Of a DNA stretch of 64,000 bases, positions 33,747 through 43,034 are shown piece by piece. The position numbers and the translations under genes were made by a program. The notes below the pieces were generated by a model. The model made no database searches. It was not told the DNA's origin and saw only the letters and a program-made list of their open reading frames with translations. The first letter of the stretch is position 1, and every line of letters starts with the position of its first letter. Source of the DNA: Acidimicrobium ferrooxidans DSM 10331 (GTDB taxonomy: Bacteria; Actinomycetota; Acidimicrobiia; Acidimicrobiales; Acidimicrobiaceae); assembly GCF_000023265.1 (NCBI RefSeq), contig NC_013124.1, positions 558,001 through 622,000 on the forward strand, written 5' to 3'.

Positions 33747-34289
33747 GTGGCCAGGGGCACGAGCTCGCTCGAGCAACGGGGCGACGCATCGTCGTCTGCG
33801 TCGAGAGACCTGGCGCTCCGACTGATCGCGAGCCTCCTGCCGATCAAGAGCGTGCTCGGCGGGCGAGCCGCCCTCGGCGACTGCGGGGAGCAGGCAGCGG
33901 GGCTCACCCCGCGCCACGTCCACCTCTTGGTGGAGGTGCTGGTGCGCGGTCCCCTCAGCGTGAGCAGTCTCGCCGAGATCGCAGGCGCCAATCTCGCCTC
34001 GGCGTCGGTCGCGGCCAGCCAACTCGAAGCCGCTGGTCTCGTCGTGCGTACCGAGGATCCGGTCGATCATCGTCGCACGCTCGTGCGGGCCCTGCCGGGC
34101 GCCGAGGCGTTCGTGGCGGCGTTCCTTGCCACACGCGCTGCTGCGCTCGAGCATGCGCTCGCCCAACTCGAGCCTGGCCACGCGGAGCAGCTCGTCGAAC
34201 TCCTCGACGAGCTCGCCAAGGCACTACGGGTTTCGATCCGCGAGGCTCGCACGCCCCTGTCGGCGCGATCGCCCCAGGTCGACGAGTGA
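33747..34289 (+). CDS. MarR-family transcriptional regulator
   Basis: A 180-residue regulator with a winged helix-turn-helix: LTPRHVHLLVEVLVRGPLS, VSSLAEIAGANLASASVAASQLEAAGLVVR, then EDPVDHRRTLVRALPGA as the wing. The DHRRT motif and flanking dimerisation helices are typical of MarR. It likely represses its own gene or the MMPL transporter that begins 160 nt downstream, a common pairing for drug or lipid exporters. The GTG start has GGGAGGT just upstream. Confidence 0.9.
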   Translation: MARGTSSLEQRGDASSSASRDLALRLIASLLPIKSVLGGRAALGDCGEQAAGLTPRHVHLLVEVLVRGPLSVSSLAEIAGANLASASVAASQLEAAGLVVRTEDPVDHRRTLVRALPGAEAFVAAFLATRAAALEHALAQLEPGHAEQLVELLDELAKALRVSIREARTPLSARSPQVDE

Positions 34290-34448
34290 ATGGTTACTGA
34301 AACGAAACAAAGTAGGGCTCGACGGGTACGCGCGGCGGGTGGCTAGGGTGCACTCGACGATGCCATGTCGGAACATGTGGATGGCGCGCGCGGTTGGGTC
34401 ACTCGCGCAGAGCTTCGAGCCGTTCGGCCATGAGCTGGGGAGGACAGC

Positions 34449-36785
34449 GTGAGTCGCTTCTTTGATGCCTTGGGCCACTGGGTGGTCAAGCTCCGGTGGT
34501 TCATCGTGGTCGCGTGGATCGCCGCCCTCGTCGCGTCGGTGTCGTTGTTGCCATCGCTCGGTTCGGTGGTGCAGAACAACTTCCAGAACTTCCTCCCAGC
34601 CCAGTCGCCCTCGCTGCGTGCTGCGGCGCTCGCCAATCGCATCCAGAACGTCAACGAGTCGCTCGTCGTCATCGTCGTCGATCGGCCGACCGCGCCGCTC
34701 ACGAGCACCGATGCGACGTACGTGGCGCGTCTCGTCCATGAGGTGCGACACGTGCCGAGGGTGCTGACCGTGGCGGTGGGCGCGATCTCGCCCACCCGAC
34801 AGGCGGAGCAGATCGAGGTGCTCTCGAGTCGATCGCAGTTCTCCGACACGGGCACGAAGGCGTTGGTGGACGCCATCGACGGCGTCATCGCCTCGAGTCA
34901 TCCTCCGGCTGGCCTTGCGGTGCACCCGGCCGGTGCGGTCGCCACGGCGGTAGCCCAGGCGGGCCAGAACAACACGAACGCGTCCAACACCCAGCTGTTC
35001 TCGGTGCTCTTCATCCTCGTGCTGCTGTTCCTCGTCTTTCGGTCGGTCCTCGCGCCGTTCATCACCCTCATCCCGGCGTTCCTCGTCTCGGTGTTGGCCG
35101 GCCCGATCGTCGCTCGCTTGACGAGCGTGCTCCACTACCAGGTGTCCAACATCACCCAGCTCCTCATGATCGTCTTGATCCTCGGAGCCGGGACCGACTA
35201 CGGGCTGTTCCTCGTGTTCCGTACTCGCGAGGAGCTCCAGCGCGGCTTCTCGGGTGCCGAGGCGGTGCAGCGGGCGATCGCGCGCGTCGGTGAGTCGGTG
35301 AGCTTCTCAGCGTTCACGGTGATCGCGGCGGTGCTGTCGTTGATCACGGCGACGTTCGGCTTCTACAAGGGGCTCGGGTGGCCGCTCGCGATCGCCGTGT
35401 TCATCATGCTCCTCGCCGGCCTCACGCTGCAGCCAGCACTGCTCGCCATCTTCGGGCGCGCTGCGTTCTGGCCGAGCCGGCCGCATGGTCGGGGGGTCCG
35501 CGTGGGCTGGTGGGGGCGCGTCGCCCAGCGCGTGGTCCAGCGCCCGGCCCTCACCCTCATCGTGGGCGTCGTGTTCTTCGGAGCCCTCGCGGCTTTTGCG
35601 CCTCAGAATGCCCCGTCAGGATTCGCGACCACCACCACCGCGCCGGCGGGAACGAGTGCCGCGGCGGGCAACGCCGCCTTGAGCCGCTACTTCCCGCACG
35701 CCAGCTACAACCCCACGGAGCTCGTGTTCCGCTTCCGCACGCCCATCTGGGACCACCTCTCGACGCTCGAGACCCTCCAGAGCGCCGTGAGCCGCTCGCC
35801 CCTCTTCACGCAGGTGACCTCGCCGCTCGCTCCGGCTGGCTTCCCGATCTCGGTGACGGAGCTCAGTGCACTGCACGCCCGCCTCGGCGATCCCGCCAAG
35901 CTCCCACCGACGCCGATCGGCGGCATCTCGCCCGTCGTGTACTCGCAGTATCGGTCGCTGAAGAACCTGATCGGACCGACTGGGCGCACCGTCGTCGTCG
36001 AGGCGAGCCTCACGGCTGGCGCACCCGGGTCGACGCCCGCGATCAACGCGGTTCCCGCGATTCGCACCTTCACCACCCAGCTCGCCCATCGCGTCGGTGC
36101 AACGACGAGCGGGGTCGCTGGCGAGGCGCCGGCGTCCTACGACGTCTCGAGCGCGTCGAACCACGACCTCACGCACATCGTGCCGATCGTCATCGTCATC
36201 ATCGCGCTGCTGCTCGCCCTCGTGCTGCGCTCGGTCGTGGCGCCGCTGTTCCTCGTGGTCTCGGTGGCGCTGTCCTACTTCGCAGCCCTCGGCCTCGCTG
36301 TGATCGTCTTCATGAAGTTCGATCATCAGAGTGGACTCATCTTCGTCCTGCCGTTCATGCTGTTCTTGTTCTTGCTCGCGCTAGGGGAGGACTACAACAT
36401 CCTCGTCATGACGAGGATCCGTGAGGAGGCGCACGATCTGTCGATGCGCGAGGCGGTCGTGCGCGCCATCGGCGCGACCGGGACCACCGTCACGTCGGCC
36501 GGCGTCGTCCTCGCGGGAACCTTCGCGGTCCTCGCCTTTGCGTCGCTCGGGCAGGCCGAGATCGAGGAGATCGGCTTCGGGCTGGCGCTCGGCGTGCTCA
36601 TGGACACGTTCCTCGTCCGCACGCTCCTCGTGCCGAGCTCCGTGGTGCTGATCGGTCGACTGGCCTGGTGGCCATCCAGGCTCGCTCGTTCGGGTCACCT
36701 CGAGGTGCCGCCGCCGCGTGACGAGGTCGATCGGGTCGGCCTCGAGGCTGAGGTGCGTGGGACGCTCGAGCACGACGACGCCTGA
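34449..36785 (+). CDS. MMPL/RND-family membrane transporter
   Basis: A 778-residue exporter of the MmpL/YdfJ type, with an N-terminal helix, a first extracytoplasmic domain, five helices (LFSVLFILVLLFLVFRSVLAPFITL onwards), a large second extracytoplasmic domain and a second five-helix bundle (DLTHIVPIVIVIIALLLALVLR onwards). The family signatures GADYxLF/DYN appear as GAGTDYGLFLVFRTREE and LGEDYNILVMTRIREE, where the acidic-tyrosine pairs carry protons. It exports lipids or hydrophobic compounds. GGAGG lies 6 nt before the GTG. Enoyl-CoA hydratase and acyl-CoA ligase genes follow closely, suggesting an acyl-lipid theme. Confidence 0.95.
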   Translation: MSRFFDALGHWVVKLRWFIVVAWIAALVASVSLLPSLGSVVQNNFQNFLPAQSPSLRAAALANRIQNVNESLVVIVVDRPTAPLTSTDATYVARLVHEVRHVPRVLTVAVGAISPTRQAEQIEVLSSRSQFSDTGTKALVDAIDGVIASSHPPAGLAVHPAGAVATAVAQAGQNNTNASNTQLFSVLFILVLLFLVFRSVLAPFITLIPAFLVSVLAGPIVARLTSVLHYQVSNITQLLMIVLILGAGTDYGLFLVFRTREELQRGFSGAEAVQRAIARVGESVSFSAFTVIAAVLSLITATFGFYKGLGWPLAIAVFIMLLAGLTLQPALLAIFGRAAFWPSRPHGRGVRVGWWGRVAQRVVQRPALTLIVGVVFFGALAAFAPQNAPSGFATTTTAPAGTSAAAGNAALSRYFPHASYNPTELVFRFRTPIWDHLSTLETLQSAVSRSPLFTQVTSPLAPAGFPISVTELSALHARLGDPAKLPPTPIGGISPVVYSQYRSLKNLIGPTGRTVVVEASLTAGAPGSTPAINAVPAIRTFTTQLAHRVGATTSGVAGEAPASYDVSSASNHDLTHIVPIVIVIIALLLALVLRSVVAPLFLVVSVALSYFAALGLAVIVFMKFDHQSGLIFVLPFMLFLFLLALGEDYNILVMTRIREEAHDLSMREAVVRAIGATGTTVTSAGVVLAGTFAVLAFASLGQAEIEEIGFGLALGVLMDTFLVRTLLVPSSVVLIGRLAWWPSRLARSGHLEVPPPRDEVDRVGLEAEVRGTLEHDDA

Positions 36786-36795
36786 GCGGGGCACT

Positions 36796-37593
36796 GTGGG
36801 TTGGGTTCACGCCTCGATCGACGCACCCACCGGCGTCGCGAGCATCGTGCTGGATCGGCCGGAGCGCCGTAACGCCCTCAACCTGACGCTGTGGCGCCGG
36901 CTCGCAGAGGTGGCGCGCGAGGTCGCGGCCGACCCCGCCGTCCGGGTCGTCGTGATCGAGGGTGCCGGGGGTCACTTCTGTGCCGGAGCCGACGTCAGCG
37001 AGTTCGGTGATGCGCGAGTCGGGGAGGCCACGCTGACCTACGATGCGGCGACGGAGGCCGCCGCGGCCGCCATCGAGGCGATCTCGGTGCCCACCGTCGC
37101 GCTGGTCGAGGGGGCCTGCCTGGGTGGAGGGGTGTCGATCGCCCTCGCTGCCGACGTCGTGCTCGCTGCCGCGAGCGCTCGGTTCGGCGTCCCGGCGGCG
37201 TCGTTGGGCACGCTGTATCCCGAGGGGGCGCTGGGTCGGCTCGTGCGTCGCGTCGGCGATCGACGCGCTCGCTGGTTGCTGCTCGGGGCCGAGCGCATCG
37301 GCGCCGTGGAGGCGGTCACGATCGGGCTTGCCGAGCGGGTGGTCGACGATCGCGCGAGTGGGTACGAGCTCGTCGTCCAGATGGCAACCCTGTCGTCGAT
37401 GACGCAGCAAGCGACCAAGCGGGTGCTCGCCGATCAGCGTGTGCACGGGGAGCTTGCTCGGATCGTGTTCGCTGCCCAGGACTATGCTGAGGGCCGCCGC
37501 GCCTTTGGCGAGCGGCGAGCGCCGCGCTTCATGAGTTCGTGGGAGGCACGTCGGGCGCTCGAGGGGGGATCGGGGTCTCTCGAGGACCCGTGA
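36796..37593 (+). CDS. Enoyl-CoA hydratase/isomerase family protein
   Basis: A 265-residue crotonase. It has DRPERRNALNLTLWRRL near the N-terminus, an oxyanion hole AGGHFCAGADVSEFG and EGACLGGGVSIALAADVVLA. The second-acid region reads FGVPAASLGTLYPEGALGRLV, so the Glu pair of true hydratases is not obvious and an isomerase or dehalogenase-like activity is possible. GTG 36796 follows the transporter stop by 10 nt; residues further upstream in the frame are shadow. It forms a unit with the acyl-CoA ligase 13 nt downstream. Confidence 0.9.
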   Translation: MGWVHASIDAPTGVASIVLDRPERRNALNLTLWRRLAEVAREVAADPAVRVVVIEGAGGHFCAGADVSEFGDARVGEATLTYDAATEAAAAAIEAISVPTVALVEGACLGGGVSIALAADVVLAAASARFGVPAASLGTLYPEGALGRLVRRVGDRRARWLLLGAERIGAVEAVTIGLAERVVDDRASGYELVVQMATLSSMTQQATKRVLADQRVHGELARIVFAAQDYAEGRRAFGERRAPRFMSSWEARRALEGGSGSLEDP

Positions 37594-37606
37594 GAGAGGG
37601 GGGACC

Positions 37607-39154
37607 GTGCGGGTTCCGTTGACCATCCGCGACTTCTTGCGTCGCGCTGTCGAGGTGTTCCCCGAGCGCGTCGCGGTCATCGACGAGCCGGGCGTGGTCG
37701 GATCGCTCGGGACGCTCACCTACCGCGAGTTCGACGCGCGCGTGCGGGGTCTTGCGAGCGCGCTCGCGGCCCGGGGGATCGGGGTCGGTGATCGTGTCGG
37801 GATCGTCTCGCCCAATGCGGCGAAGTTCCTCATCGCCTACTGGGGCGTGTCGGGCTACGGCCGTGTCCTCGTCCCCATCAACTACCGGCTCAGTCGGGAC
37901 GAGGTCGCCTACATCGTCGAGCACTCCGGCACCTCGCTCCTGCTCGTCGACCCGGAGTTCGCCGAGACGTTCGCTGGCGTCGGCGGTGTCGAGACCATCG
38001 TGCTCGACGGGGTCGACGACGCTGCGCTCTTCGCGGCAGCGGCGGCGGATGAGCCGGGGCCTGCGTGGGAGCCGGACGAGGACGCGACGGCGTCGATCAA
38101 CTACACCTCGGGCACCACGTCGCGTCCGAAGGGCGTGGAGCTCACGCACCGCAACTGCTGGGTGAACGCGACGGTGTTCGGTTGGCACCTCGGCGTCAAC
38201 GATCGCGACGTGCTCATGCATACCCTGCCCATGTTCCACGCGAACGGGTGGGGCATGCCGTACGCCGCCACCGGCATGGGCGCGACGCACGTCGTCGTGC
38301 GCAAGATCGTCGGCGAGGAGATCCTCCAGCGGGTCTCGGAGCACGGTGTGACGCTCGCGTGTGGCGCACCGGCGGTCTGGGCCGCGGTCCTCGATGCCGC
38401 TGCCGTGCGACGTGACCGTGGTGAGTCGGTCCCCGGACGGGACCAGGTCCGCATCGTGGTCGCGGGTGCGCCGCCGCCCTCGCGCACGGTCGAGCGGGTC
38501 GAGACGGAGCTCGGCTGGCAGTTCAACCAGATCTACGGCCTCACGGAGACCTCCCCCGTGCTCACGGTGAATCGACGTCCGAAGGAGTGGGACGATCTCC
38601 CGATGGCGGAGGTCGCCAAGCGGCTCGCCAAGGCCGGGACCCCTGCGATCGGCGTCGAGCTGCGTACTGACGCCGACGGCGAGGTCCTCGCGCGTTCCAA
38701 CGTCGTCTTCAAGGGCTACTGGCGCCAACCTGAGGAGACGGCCGCCGCACTCGAGGGTGGCTGGTTCCACACCGGTGACGGTGGCGTCAAGGCCGGTGGT
38801 TACCTGACGATCATGGATCGCAAGAAGGACGTCATCATCTCGGGCGGCGAGAACGTCTCGTCGATCGAGGTCGAAGACGTGCTCTTCCAGCATCCGGCGG
38901 TCGCCGAGGTTGCGGTCATCGGGGTACCGGACGCCAAGTGGGGCGAGACCGTGAAGGCGCTCGTGGTCGTGAAGGACGGCCAGACGGTCAGTGCCGAGGA
39001 GCTTCGGGAGTTCTGTCGAGAGCGGCTCGCGCACTACAAGTGCCCGACCAGCGTGGAGTTCCGCAGCGAGCTCCCGCGAACGGCGACGGGCAAGCTGCAG
39101 AAGTACAAGCTGCGCCAGCCCTACTGGGAGGGGTTCGAGCGGCAGGTGAACTAG
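37607..39154 (+). CDS. Acyl-CoA synthetase (AMP-forming)
   Basis: A 515-residue ANL-superfamily enzyme that activates a carboxylic acid with ATP and CoA. The P-loop-like motif is NYTSGTTSRPKGVELTHRN, the A5 region is QIYGLTETSPVLT, A7 is GWFHTGDGGVKAGGYLTIMDRKKD, and the A10 lysine lies in RTATGKLQKYKLR. It is probably a medium/long-chain acyl-CoA synthetase. GGGGGGACC precedes the GTG. It works with the neighbouring crotonase. Its TAG stop shares bases with the convergent deacetylase stop. Confidence 0.95.
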   Translation: MRVPLTIRDFLRRAVEVFPERVAVIDEPGVVGSLGTLTYREFDARVRGLASALAARGIGVGDRVGIVSPNAAKFLIAYWGVSGYGRVLVPINYRLSRDEVAYIVEHSGTSLLLVDPEFAETFAGVGGVETIVLDGVDDAALFAAAAADEPGPAWEPDEDATASINYTSGTTSRPKGVELTHRNCWVNATVFGWHLGVNDRDVLMHTLPMFHANGWGMPYAATGMGATHVVVRKIVGEEILQRVSEHGVTLACGAPAVWAAVLDAAAVRRDRGESVPGRDQVRIVVAGAPPPSRTVERVETELGWQFNQIYGLTETSPVLTVNRRPKEWDDLPMAEVAKRLAKAGTPAIGVELRTDADGEVLARSNVVFKGYWRQPEETAAALEGGWFHTGDGGVKAGGYLTIMDRKKDVIISGGENVSSIEVEDVLFQHPAVAEVAVIGVPDAKWGETVKALVVVKDGQTVSAEELREFCRERLAHYKCPTSVEFRSELPRTATGKLQKYKLRQPYWEGFERQVN

Positions 39155-39948
39155 AGATCGTCGAGGAGTCGGAAGTCCTCGACGAGCGGTATAGCGGCAT
39201 CGAGCCGCTCGGCCGCGCGGGACGCCGCGGTCCGTAGGCGCGCGACGAGCGTCGCCGTGGGGTCGTCCGCCGCCGTGACGCCGTAGGTGGTGCGGTACTG
39301 GCTCTCGTGGCACGCGAGGAGCTCGGCCTTGCGTGCGATGGCCTCGTCGGTCGTGGGTTCGGCGTGATCCGGCGCTGGCGACTCGTACAGGGCCAGGTAG
39401 CGCGGTCGGTGGGCCGCGTGGAACCCCGGCTGCCACGTGGGTTCGCGGGCGTCGGCGAGCGCCTGGAAGGTCGCGGTTGCGACCGCGCGATGGTCCGGAT
39501 GGAGGCGGCCCGGGTGGTCGGGATCGTGGACGAGCACCACGTCAGGGCGGCAAGCGCGGATGGCGGCGGCGATCTGCCACGCGAGGAGCGCGACGTCGCG
39601 AAGGCGCCCGTCGGGGTGACCGAGGAGGCGGAGGTCTGCGCCGAGGAGCGCTGCTGCACGTGCCGCTTCGCGGGCCCGGGTCGCTGCGAGCTCGGCGCCG
39701 TCGATCGTCGTGTCCCAGGTGCCGTGGCGTCCGTCGCTTGCAACGAGGATGGTGATCGCACAGCCGTCGTCGGCCCAGCGCGCCAGGGTCGCGCCCGCCC
39801 CGAGTTCGACGTCGTCGGGGTGGGCGCCGATGGCGAGCGCACGAGCCGGGGTGGCAAGGGGGGCCTCGTGGCGCAGGTGCGCGCCTTGGAGGGCTGCGGT
39901 GACGCCGGCGGCTTGGCGAGCCGGGGTCGGTTGCTCGTTCGTCGTCAT
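39151..39948 (-). CDS. PIG-L/LmbE-family deacetylase (MshB-like)
   Basis: A 265-residue zinc-dependent N-acetylglucosaminyl deacetylase family member. The metal motif AIGAHPDDVELGAG and the later HPDHRAVATA (from VLVHDPDHPGRLHPDHR) give the His/Asp/His set. Members in actinobacteria make mycothiol (MshB) or detoxify its conjugates (Mca); which one is unclear. The ATG at 39948 overlaps the upstream cofC stop (ATGA), so they form one operon. The longer open frame to 40860 is not coding. Confidence 0.9.
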   Translation of the reverse strand: MTTNEQPTPARQAAGVTAALQGAHLRHEAPLATPARALAIGAHPDDVELGAGATLARWADDGCAITILVASDGRHGTWDTTIDGAELAATRAREAARAAALLGADLRLLGHPDGRLRDVALLAWQIAAAIRACRPDVVLVHDPDHPGRLHPDHRAVATATFQALADAREPTWQPGFHAAHRPRYLALYESPAPDHAEPTTDEAIARKAELLACHESQYRTTYGVTAADDPTATLVARLRTAASRAAERLDAAIPLVEDFRLLDDL

Positions 39949-40565
39949 GGCGATGGTGCCTTCGCGCGGTCGATCGGCGGGCACGGTGCGTCCGGCCAGT
40001 GGAGGGCTGGGTCGAGCGCGGTGAGGGTCCGGGCGAGGTCGAGGTCGTCGTCCGTGTCGATGTCGAGCAGGAAGCGCGTGCCGAGGAGCTGCACGCGTCC
40101 GTAGCGCTCCCGTAGCGCGCTCATGTGTCGGCGGAGGGAATCGGGGCCAAAGGCGAAGGGGAACGCGGCCGCTGGCTCGGGGAGCCACAGCGCCACGGTC
40201 CCGGTGAGATGATGGTCGGGTGCGACGGCACCGACGTCGCCGAGGTCGGTGGGGAGTGCGAAGAACGGGAGGTCGGCCGGGACCACGAGGACGCGACCGT
40301 CGAGGCCCGCCACGGTCTCGCCGATGGCAGCGTTCAGCTCGCGACCACGTTGGTGCTCGATCGCGAGCCCGAGGTCTGCGGCCAGCTCCTCGACGCTCGG
40401 GTCTTCGGCGAGGACGAGGACGGAGGCCGGCTGCGAGGCGCTCGCGATGTGCGTGACGCACGCGCGAACGAAGGCTCTGCGCTCGTCGCGGCTGAGTGTG
40501 TCGGCGAGGCGGGACTTCGCCCGCTCGAGGGAGCGCTGGATGACGACGACGACCGATGGCTGCAC
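39945..40565 (-). CDS. cofC: 2-phospho-L-lactate/phosphoenolpyruvate guanylyltransferase CofC
   Basis: A 206-residue nucleotidyltransferase for the F420 cofactor pathway. The family pattern is clear: QRSLERAKSRLADTLSRDERRAF, VLAEDPSVEELAADLGL, GRELNAAIGETVAGL, and the metal-binding VLVVPADLPFF. It joins GTP with 2-phospholactate or PEP. The GTG start at 40565 has TACACT 9 nt upstream and no ribosome binding site, so the mRNA is probably leaderless. The promoter abuts that of rnhB. The gene is followed, with overlap, by the PIG-L deacetylase. Confidence 0.9.
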   Translation of the reverse strand: MQPSVVVVIQRSLERAKSRLADTLSRDERRAFVRACVTHIASASQPASVLVLAEDPSVEELAADLGLAIEHQRGRELNAAIGETVAGLDGRVLVVPADLPFFALPTDLGDVGAVAPDHHLTGTVALWLPEPAAAFPFAFGPDSLRRHMSALRERYGRVQLLGTRFLLDIDTDDDLDLARTLTALDPALHWPDAPCPPIDRAKAPSP

Positions 40566-40574
40566 TGGTGGCCG

Positions 40575-40584
40575 AGTGTAGGCT
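40575..40584. promoter_or_regulatory. Overlapping divergent -10 boxes of cofC and rnhB
   Basis: TACACT on the minus strand (40575-40580) and TAGGCT on the plus strand (40579-40584) share two bases. The start codons are 9 nt (GTG 40565) and 10 nt (ATG 40595) away. The two polymerases could not occupy these sites at once. Confidence 0.5.
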
Positions 40585-40594
40585 CGCTCGGCGC

Positions 40595-41197
40595 ATGCTC
40601 CACCAGCCATCGGGTGATCGGCTCGTCGGGATCGACGAGGTGGGTCGCGGTGCCTGGGCCGGTCCCGTGGTCGTCGGTGCCGCGCGTGGATCGGTGGCAG
40701 CCGCCGCCGCCATCCTCGCGCATCCGCGCGGGGGGGTGCGCGATTCGAAGGCCCTCTCGCCTGCGGCGCGCGAGGCGGCACTCGGCGCGCTCGAGGCGGC
40801 GGGTCTCGAGCTCACGGTGGGTTCGGCGAGTGCTCGCGAGATCGACAAGCTCGGACTCACGGGGGCCTTGCGTCTTGCTGCGCACCGTGCGCTCGGTGCA
40901 GCGAGCGAGCTCGAGGTCCTGCTGGATGGGCGTGTTCCCTACGTCGAGGCCGGTCGTGTGCACTGTATCGTCGGAGGGGATCGCCGCCACCCGCTCATCG
41001 CCGCAGCCTCGATCGTCGCGAAGGTGCGGCGTGACGCGTTCATGGTGGCGCTGGACGAGCTCGCTGCTGGCTACGGATTCGCCCGTCACAAGGGCTATGG
41101 CACCGCCGAGCATCGGCGTGCGCTCTCAGAGCACGGAGTGACACCGTGGCATCGGCGCAGCTTCGGGCCGATCGGTGGGATGGTTGAGCACGGGTGA
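40595..41197 (+). CDS. rnhB: Ribonuclease HII
   Basis: A 200-residue RNase HII, which removes ribonucleotides from DNA. It begins close to the motif VGIDEVGRGAWAGPVVVGA that holds the first catalytic Asp-Glu, followed by DSKALSPAAREA, LLDGRVPYV, DRRHPLIAAASIVAKVRRD and GYGFARHKGYGTAEHRRAL. ATG 40595 lies 10 nt after TAGGCT with no ribosome binding site; an ATG at 40556 would overlap cofC and lengthen the N-terminus by 13 residues. It appears to be transcribed alone. Confidence 0.95.
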   Translation: MLHQPSGDRLVGIDEVGRGAWAGPVVVGAARGSVAAAAAILAHPRGGVRDSKALSPAAREAALGALEAAGLELTVGSASAREIDKLGLTGALRLAAHRALGAASELEVLLDGRVPYVEAGRVHCIVGGDRRHPLIAAASIVAKVRRDAFMVALDELAAGYGFARHKGYGTAEHRRALSEHGVTPWHRRSFGPIGGMVEHG

Positions 41198-41979
41198 TCG
41201 GCCCCTGGCGGAGCACGCCGAGGGCGCGCGCCGGGGTGTCGCTGGTGTGCGACGCGCTCCGCTGTGGCGATATCTGCGAGTCTGGGGGCGGGAAGGGCCC
41301 GTCGTAGGCAGTCCTGTCGCGTGGTGCGGGTGAAGCGGTCGATGTGACCTTCCCGTTGGCGACGAGCGGCGAGAGCTCGCAGATCGTGGCCTTGGAGCAT
41401 GCCGTCGTCATGGCCCGGCCACCCGAGGCGCCCTCCCGGGACGCAGCGCTTGGCCCTTCCCTGCGTGGGGTTGTTCGTGCACCTCGACCGAGGACCGGAG
41501 CTACGAGCGTGCGACCGACGAATCCGCCGCTCGATGTCGGGGTGCGTCGTGCCCATGTCCCACAAGGTTGTCCCGGAGCACAGCCGGACTGGTCGCTGTC
41601 GTCCGGGCGCTGGTGACCACCTTGGCGAGTGTGCTCGTCGTGCGCGCCTGGGCTGCGCGAAGACCGAGAGCCCACAGCGCATCGAGCTCACGGATGGCCA
41701 GATGGCGCACAGCGCACGGACGTGCCGCGCTCGGCTTGCTCGTGCGGAACTGTGGCGACGAGGTCCTGATGCCGCCGGTCGGCTCTGGGCAGTCGGAAGC
41801 TAGATCTACGGCGATGCAGTCAGCCTCCCGCCCGAGGAGTGCGTCTCGTGGAGGGAGCTCCCTGCGCTGCAAGGCTCGCTCCGCAAGCCCCTCTGGCCGA
41901 GATCCTCGCAGAACGGAGGACTCCTGCCATGGGCCAGCCAGTCCAGTCGCGTGGGTGAGGTGCTTGTCCTGGAGCCTCC
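41198..41979. other. About 780 nt without an intact gene
   Basis: Frames on both strands are arginine/serine rich and none has a recognisable domain. Some minus-strand segments (for example ALWALGLRAAQARTTSTLAKV) could be remains of a mobile element or regulator, but I cannot name one. It may be decayed DNA beside the transporter gene. Confidence 0.45.
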
Positions 41980-41985
41980 TAGGCT
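41980..41985 (+). promoter_or_regulatory. Leaderless -10 box TAGGCT for EamA gene
   Basis: TAGGCT 9 nt before the ATG at 41995, without a ribosome binding site. Confidence 0.55.
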
Positions 41986-41994
41986 CGCGGGGCG

Positions 41995-42897
41995 ATGGAG
42001 CGCCGCAGCCTCGCCGCCCTCGGGGTGTTGTCAGTGATCTGGGGCTGCTCGTTCCTGTTCATCAAGGTCGGTCTTGCCACGTTCTCGCCGGACCTGATCG
42101 CGTTCGTGCGAACGACACTCGGCGCCTCGGTCGTCCTCGCAACGGCGCGCCTTCGTGGGTGGGCGCTTCCTCGAGGATGGCGGCTCTGGGCCAAGCTCGC
42201 GGTCGCGGCGCTCGTCTCGAACACCTTGCCGTTCATCCTCTTTGGCTACGGCGAACAGCACGTGAGCGCGGTGCTCGCAGGATTCATCAACGCGACGACG
42301 CCGATGTTCACGTTCCCGCTCGCCGTCGCGCTCAAACTCGAGCGCGTGTCGGTCGGGCGTATCGCGGGTCTTGCCGTCGGGATCGTCGGCGTCGGTGCGG
42401 TCGTCGGGATCGGGACCGGGGCGATCAGCGGCGCGTCAGGTGTCGGGGTGCTCGCCTGTCTTGCTGCGGCTGCGCTCTATGCGGTCGGCTTCGTCTACGT
42501 CCGCATGACACTGGGACTGACCGGCGCCAATCGCACCGGCCTCGCTGGAGGCCAGCTCGCCATGGCCGCGCTCGAGACCGGCGTCGTGGTTCTCGTCATG
42601 CGGCAGGGCATCGGGACCGTGCATCCGCTCGCGCTCGCCGCCGTGGCGACCTTGGGTGTCGCTGGTACCGGCATCGCCTACATCGTCAACTTCGCGCTGA
42701 TTCATCGATCTGGGGTCGTCGGCGCCTCGCTCACGACCCTCACGATGACCGTCGTGTCGACGGTCGCCGGCGTGGTCGTGCTCGGAGAACCGCTTCGCTG
42801 GTACCAACCGATCGGCGCACTCGCCATCCTCGTCGGTGCGTGGCTCGTCCAGGGCGCGCGTCCCGTCTCGACCAGGCTGGTGCCGGCGACCGAGTGA
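41995..42897 (+). CDS. EamA/DMT-family transporter
   Basis: A 300-residue drug/metabolite transporter with ten membrane helices in two EamA repeats. The first repeat holds IWGCSFLFIKVGL and HVSAVLAGFINATTPMFTFPL; the second ends in SLTTLTMTVVSTVAGVVVLGEPLRWYQPIGALAILVGAWLV. Members export amino acids or small metabolites; the substrate is unknown. It stands alone between a gene-poor stretch and a convergent cytochrome-b-like gene. Confidence 0.93.
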   Translation: MERRSLAALGVLSVIWGCSFLFIKVGLATFSPDLIAFVRTTLGASVVLATARLRGWALPRGWRLWAKLAVAALVSNTLPFILFGYGEQHVSAVLAGFINATTPMFTFPLAVALKLERVSVGRIAGLAVGIVGVGAVVGIGTGAISGASGVGVLACLAAAALYAVGFVYVRMTLGLTGANRTGLAGGQLAMAALETGVVVLVMRQGIGTVHPLALAAVATLGVAGTGIAYIVNFALIHRSGVVGASLTTLTMTVVSTVAGVVVLGEPLRWYQPIGALAILVGAWLVQGARPVSTRLVPATE

Positions 42898-43034
42898 CCA
42901 GGGGAGGTCCGACGGGAGCTCGTCGTGTGGGAGGCGGGCACGTCTCGAACCTGGGCTGCGGTGGACGGGAGCGTAGCGGTCGATGACGATCGGGCGCTGA
43001 TCGAGTGGCGGCGAGTCTTCGGCAGGGGCGGTGT

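Noticed and set aside
41040-41872. Possible transposase remnant in the 41.2-42.0 kb gap
   Set aside because: No DDE or other transposase motif, terminal inverted repeats or target duplication could be seen.
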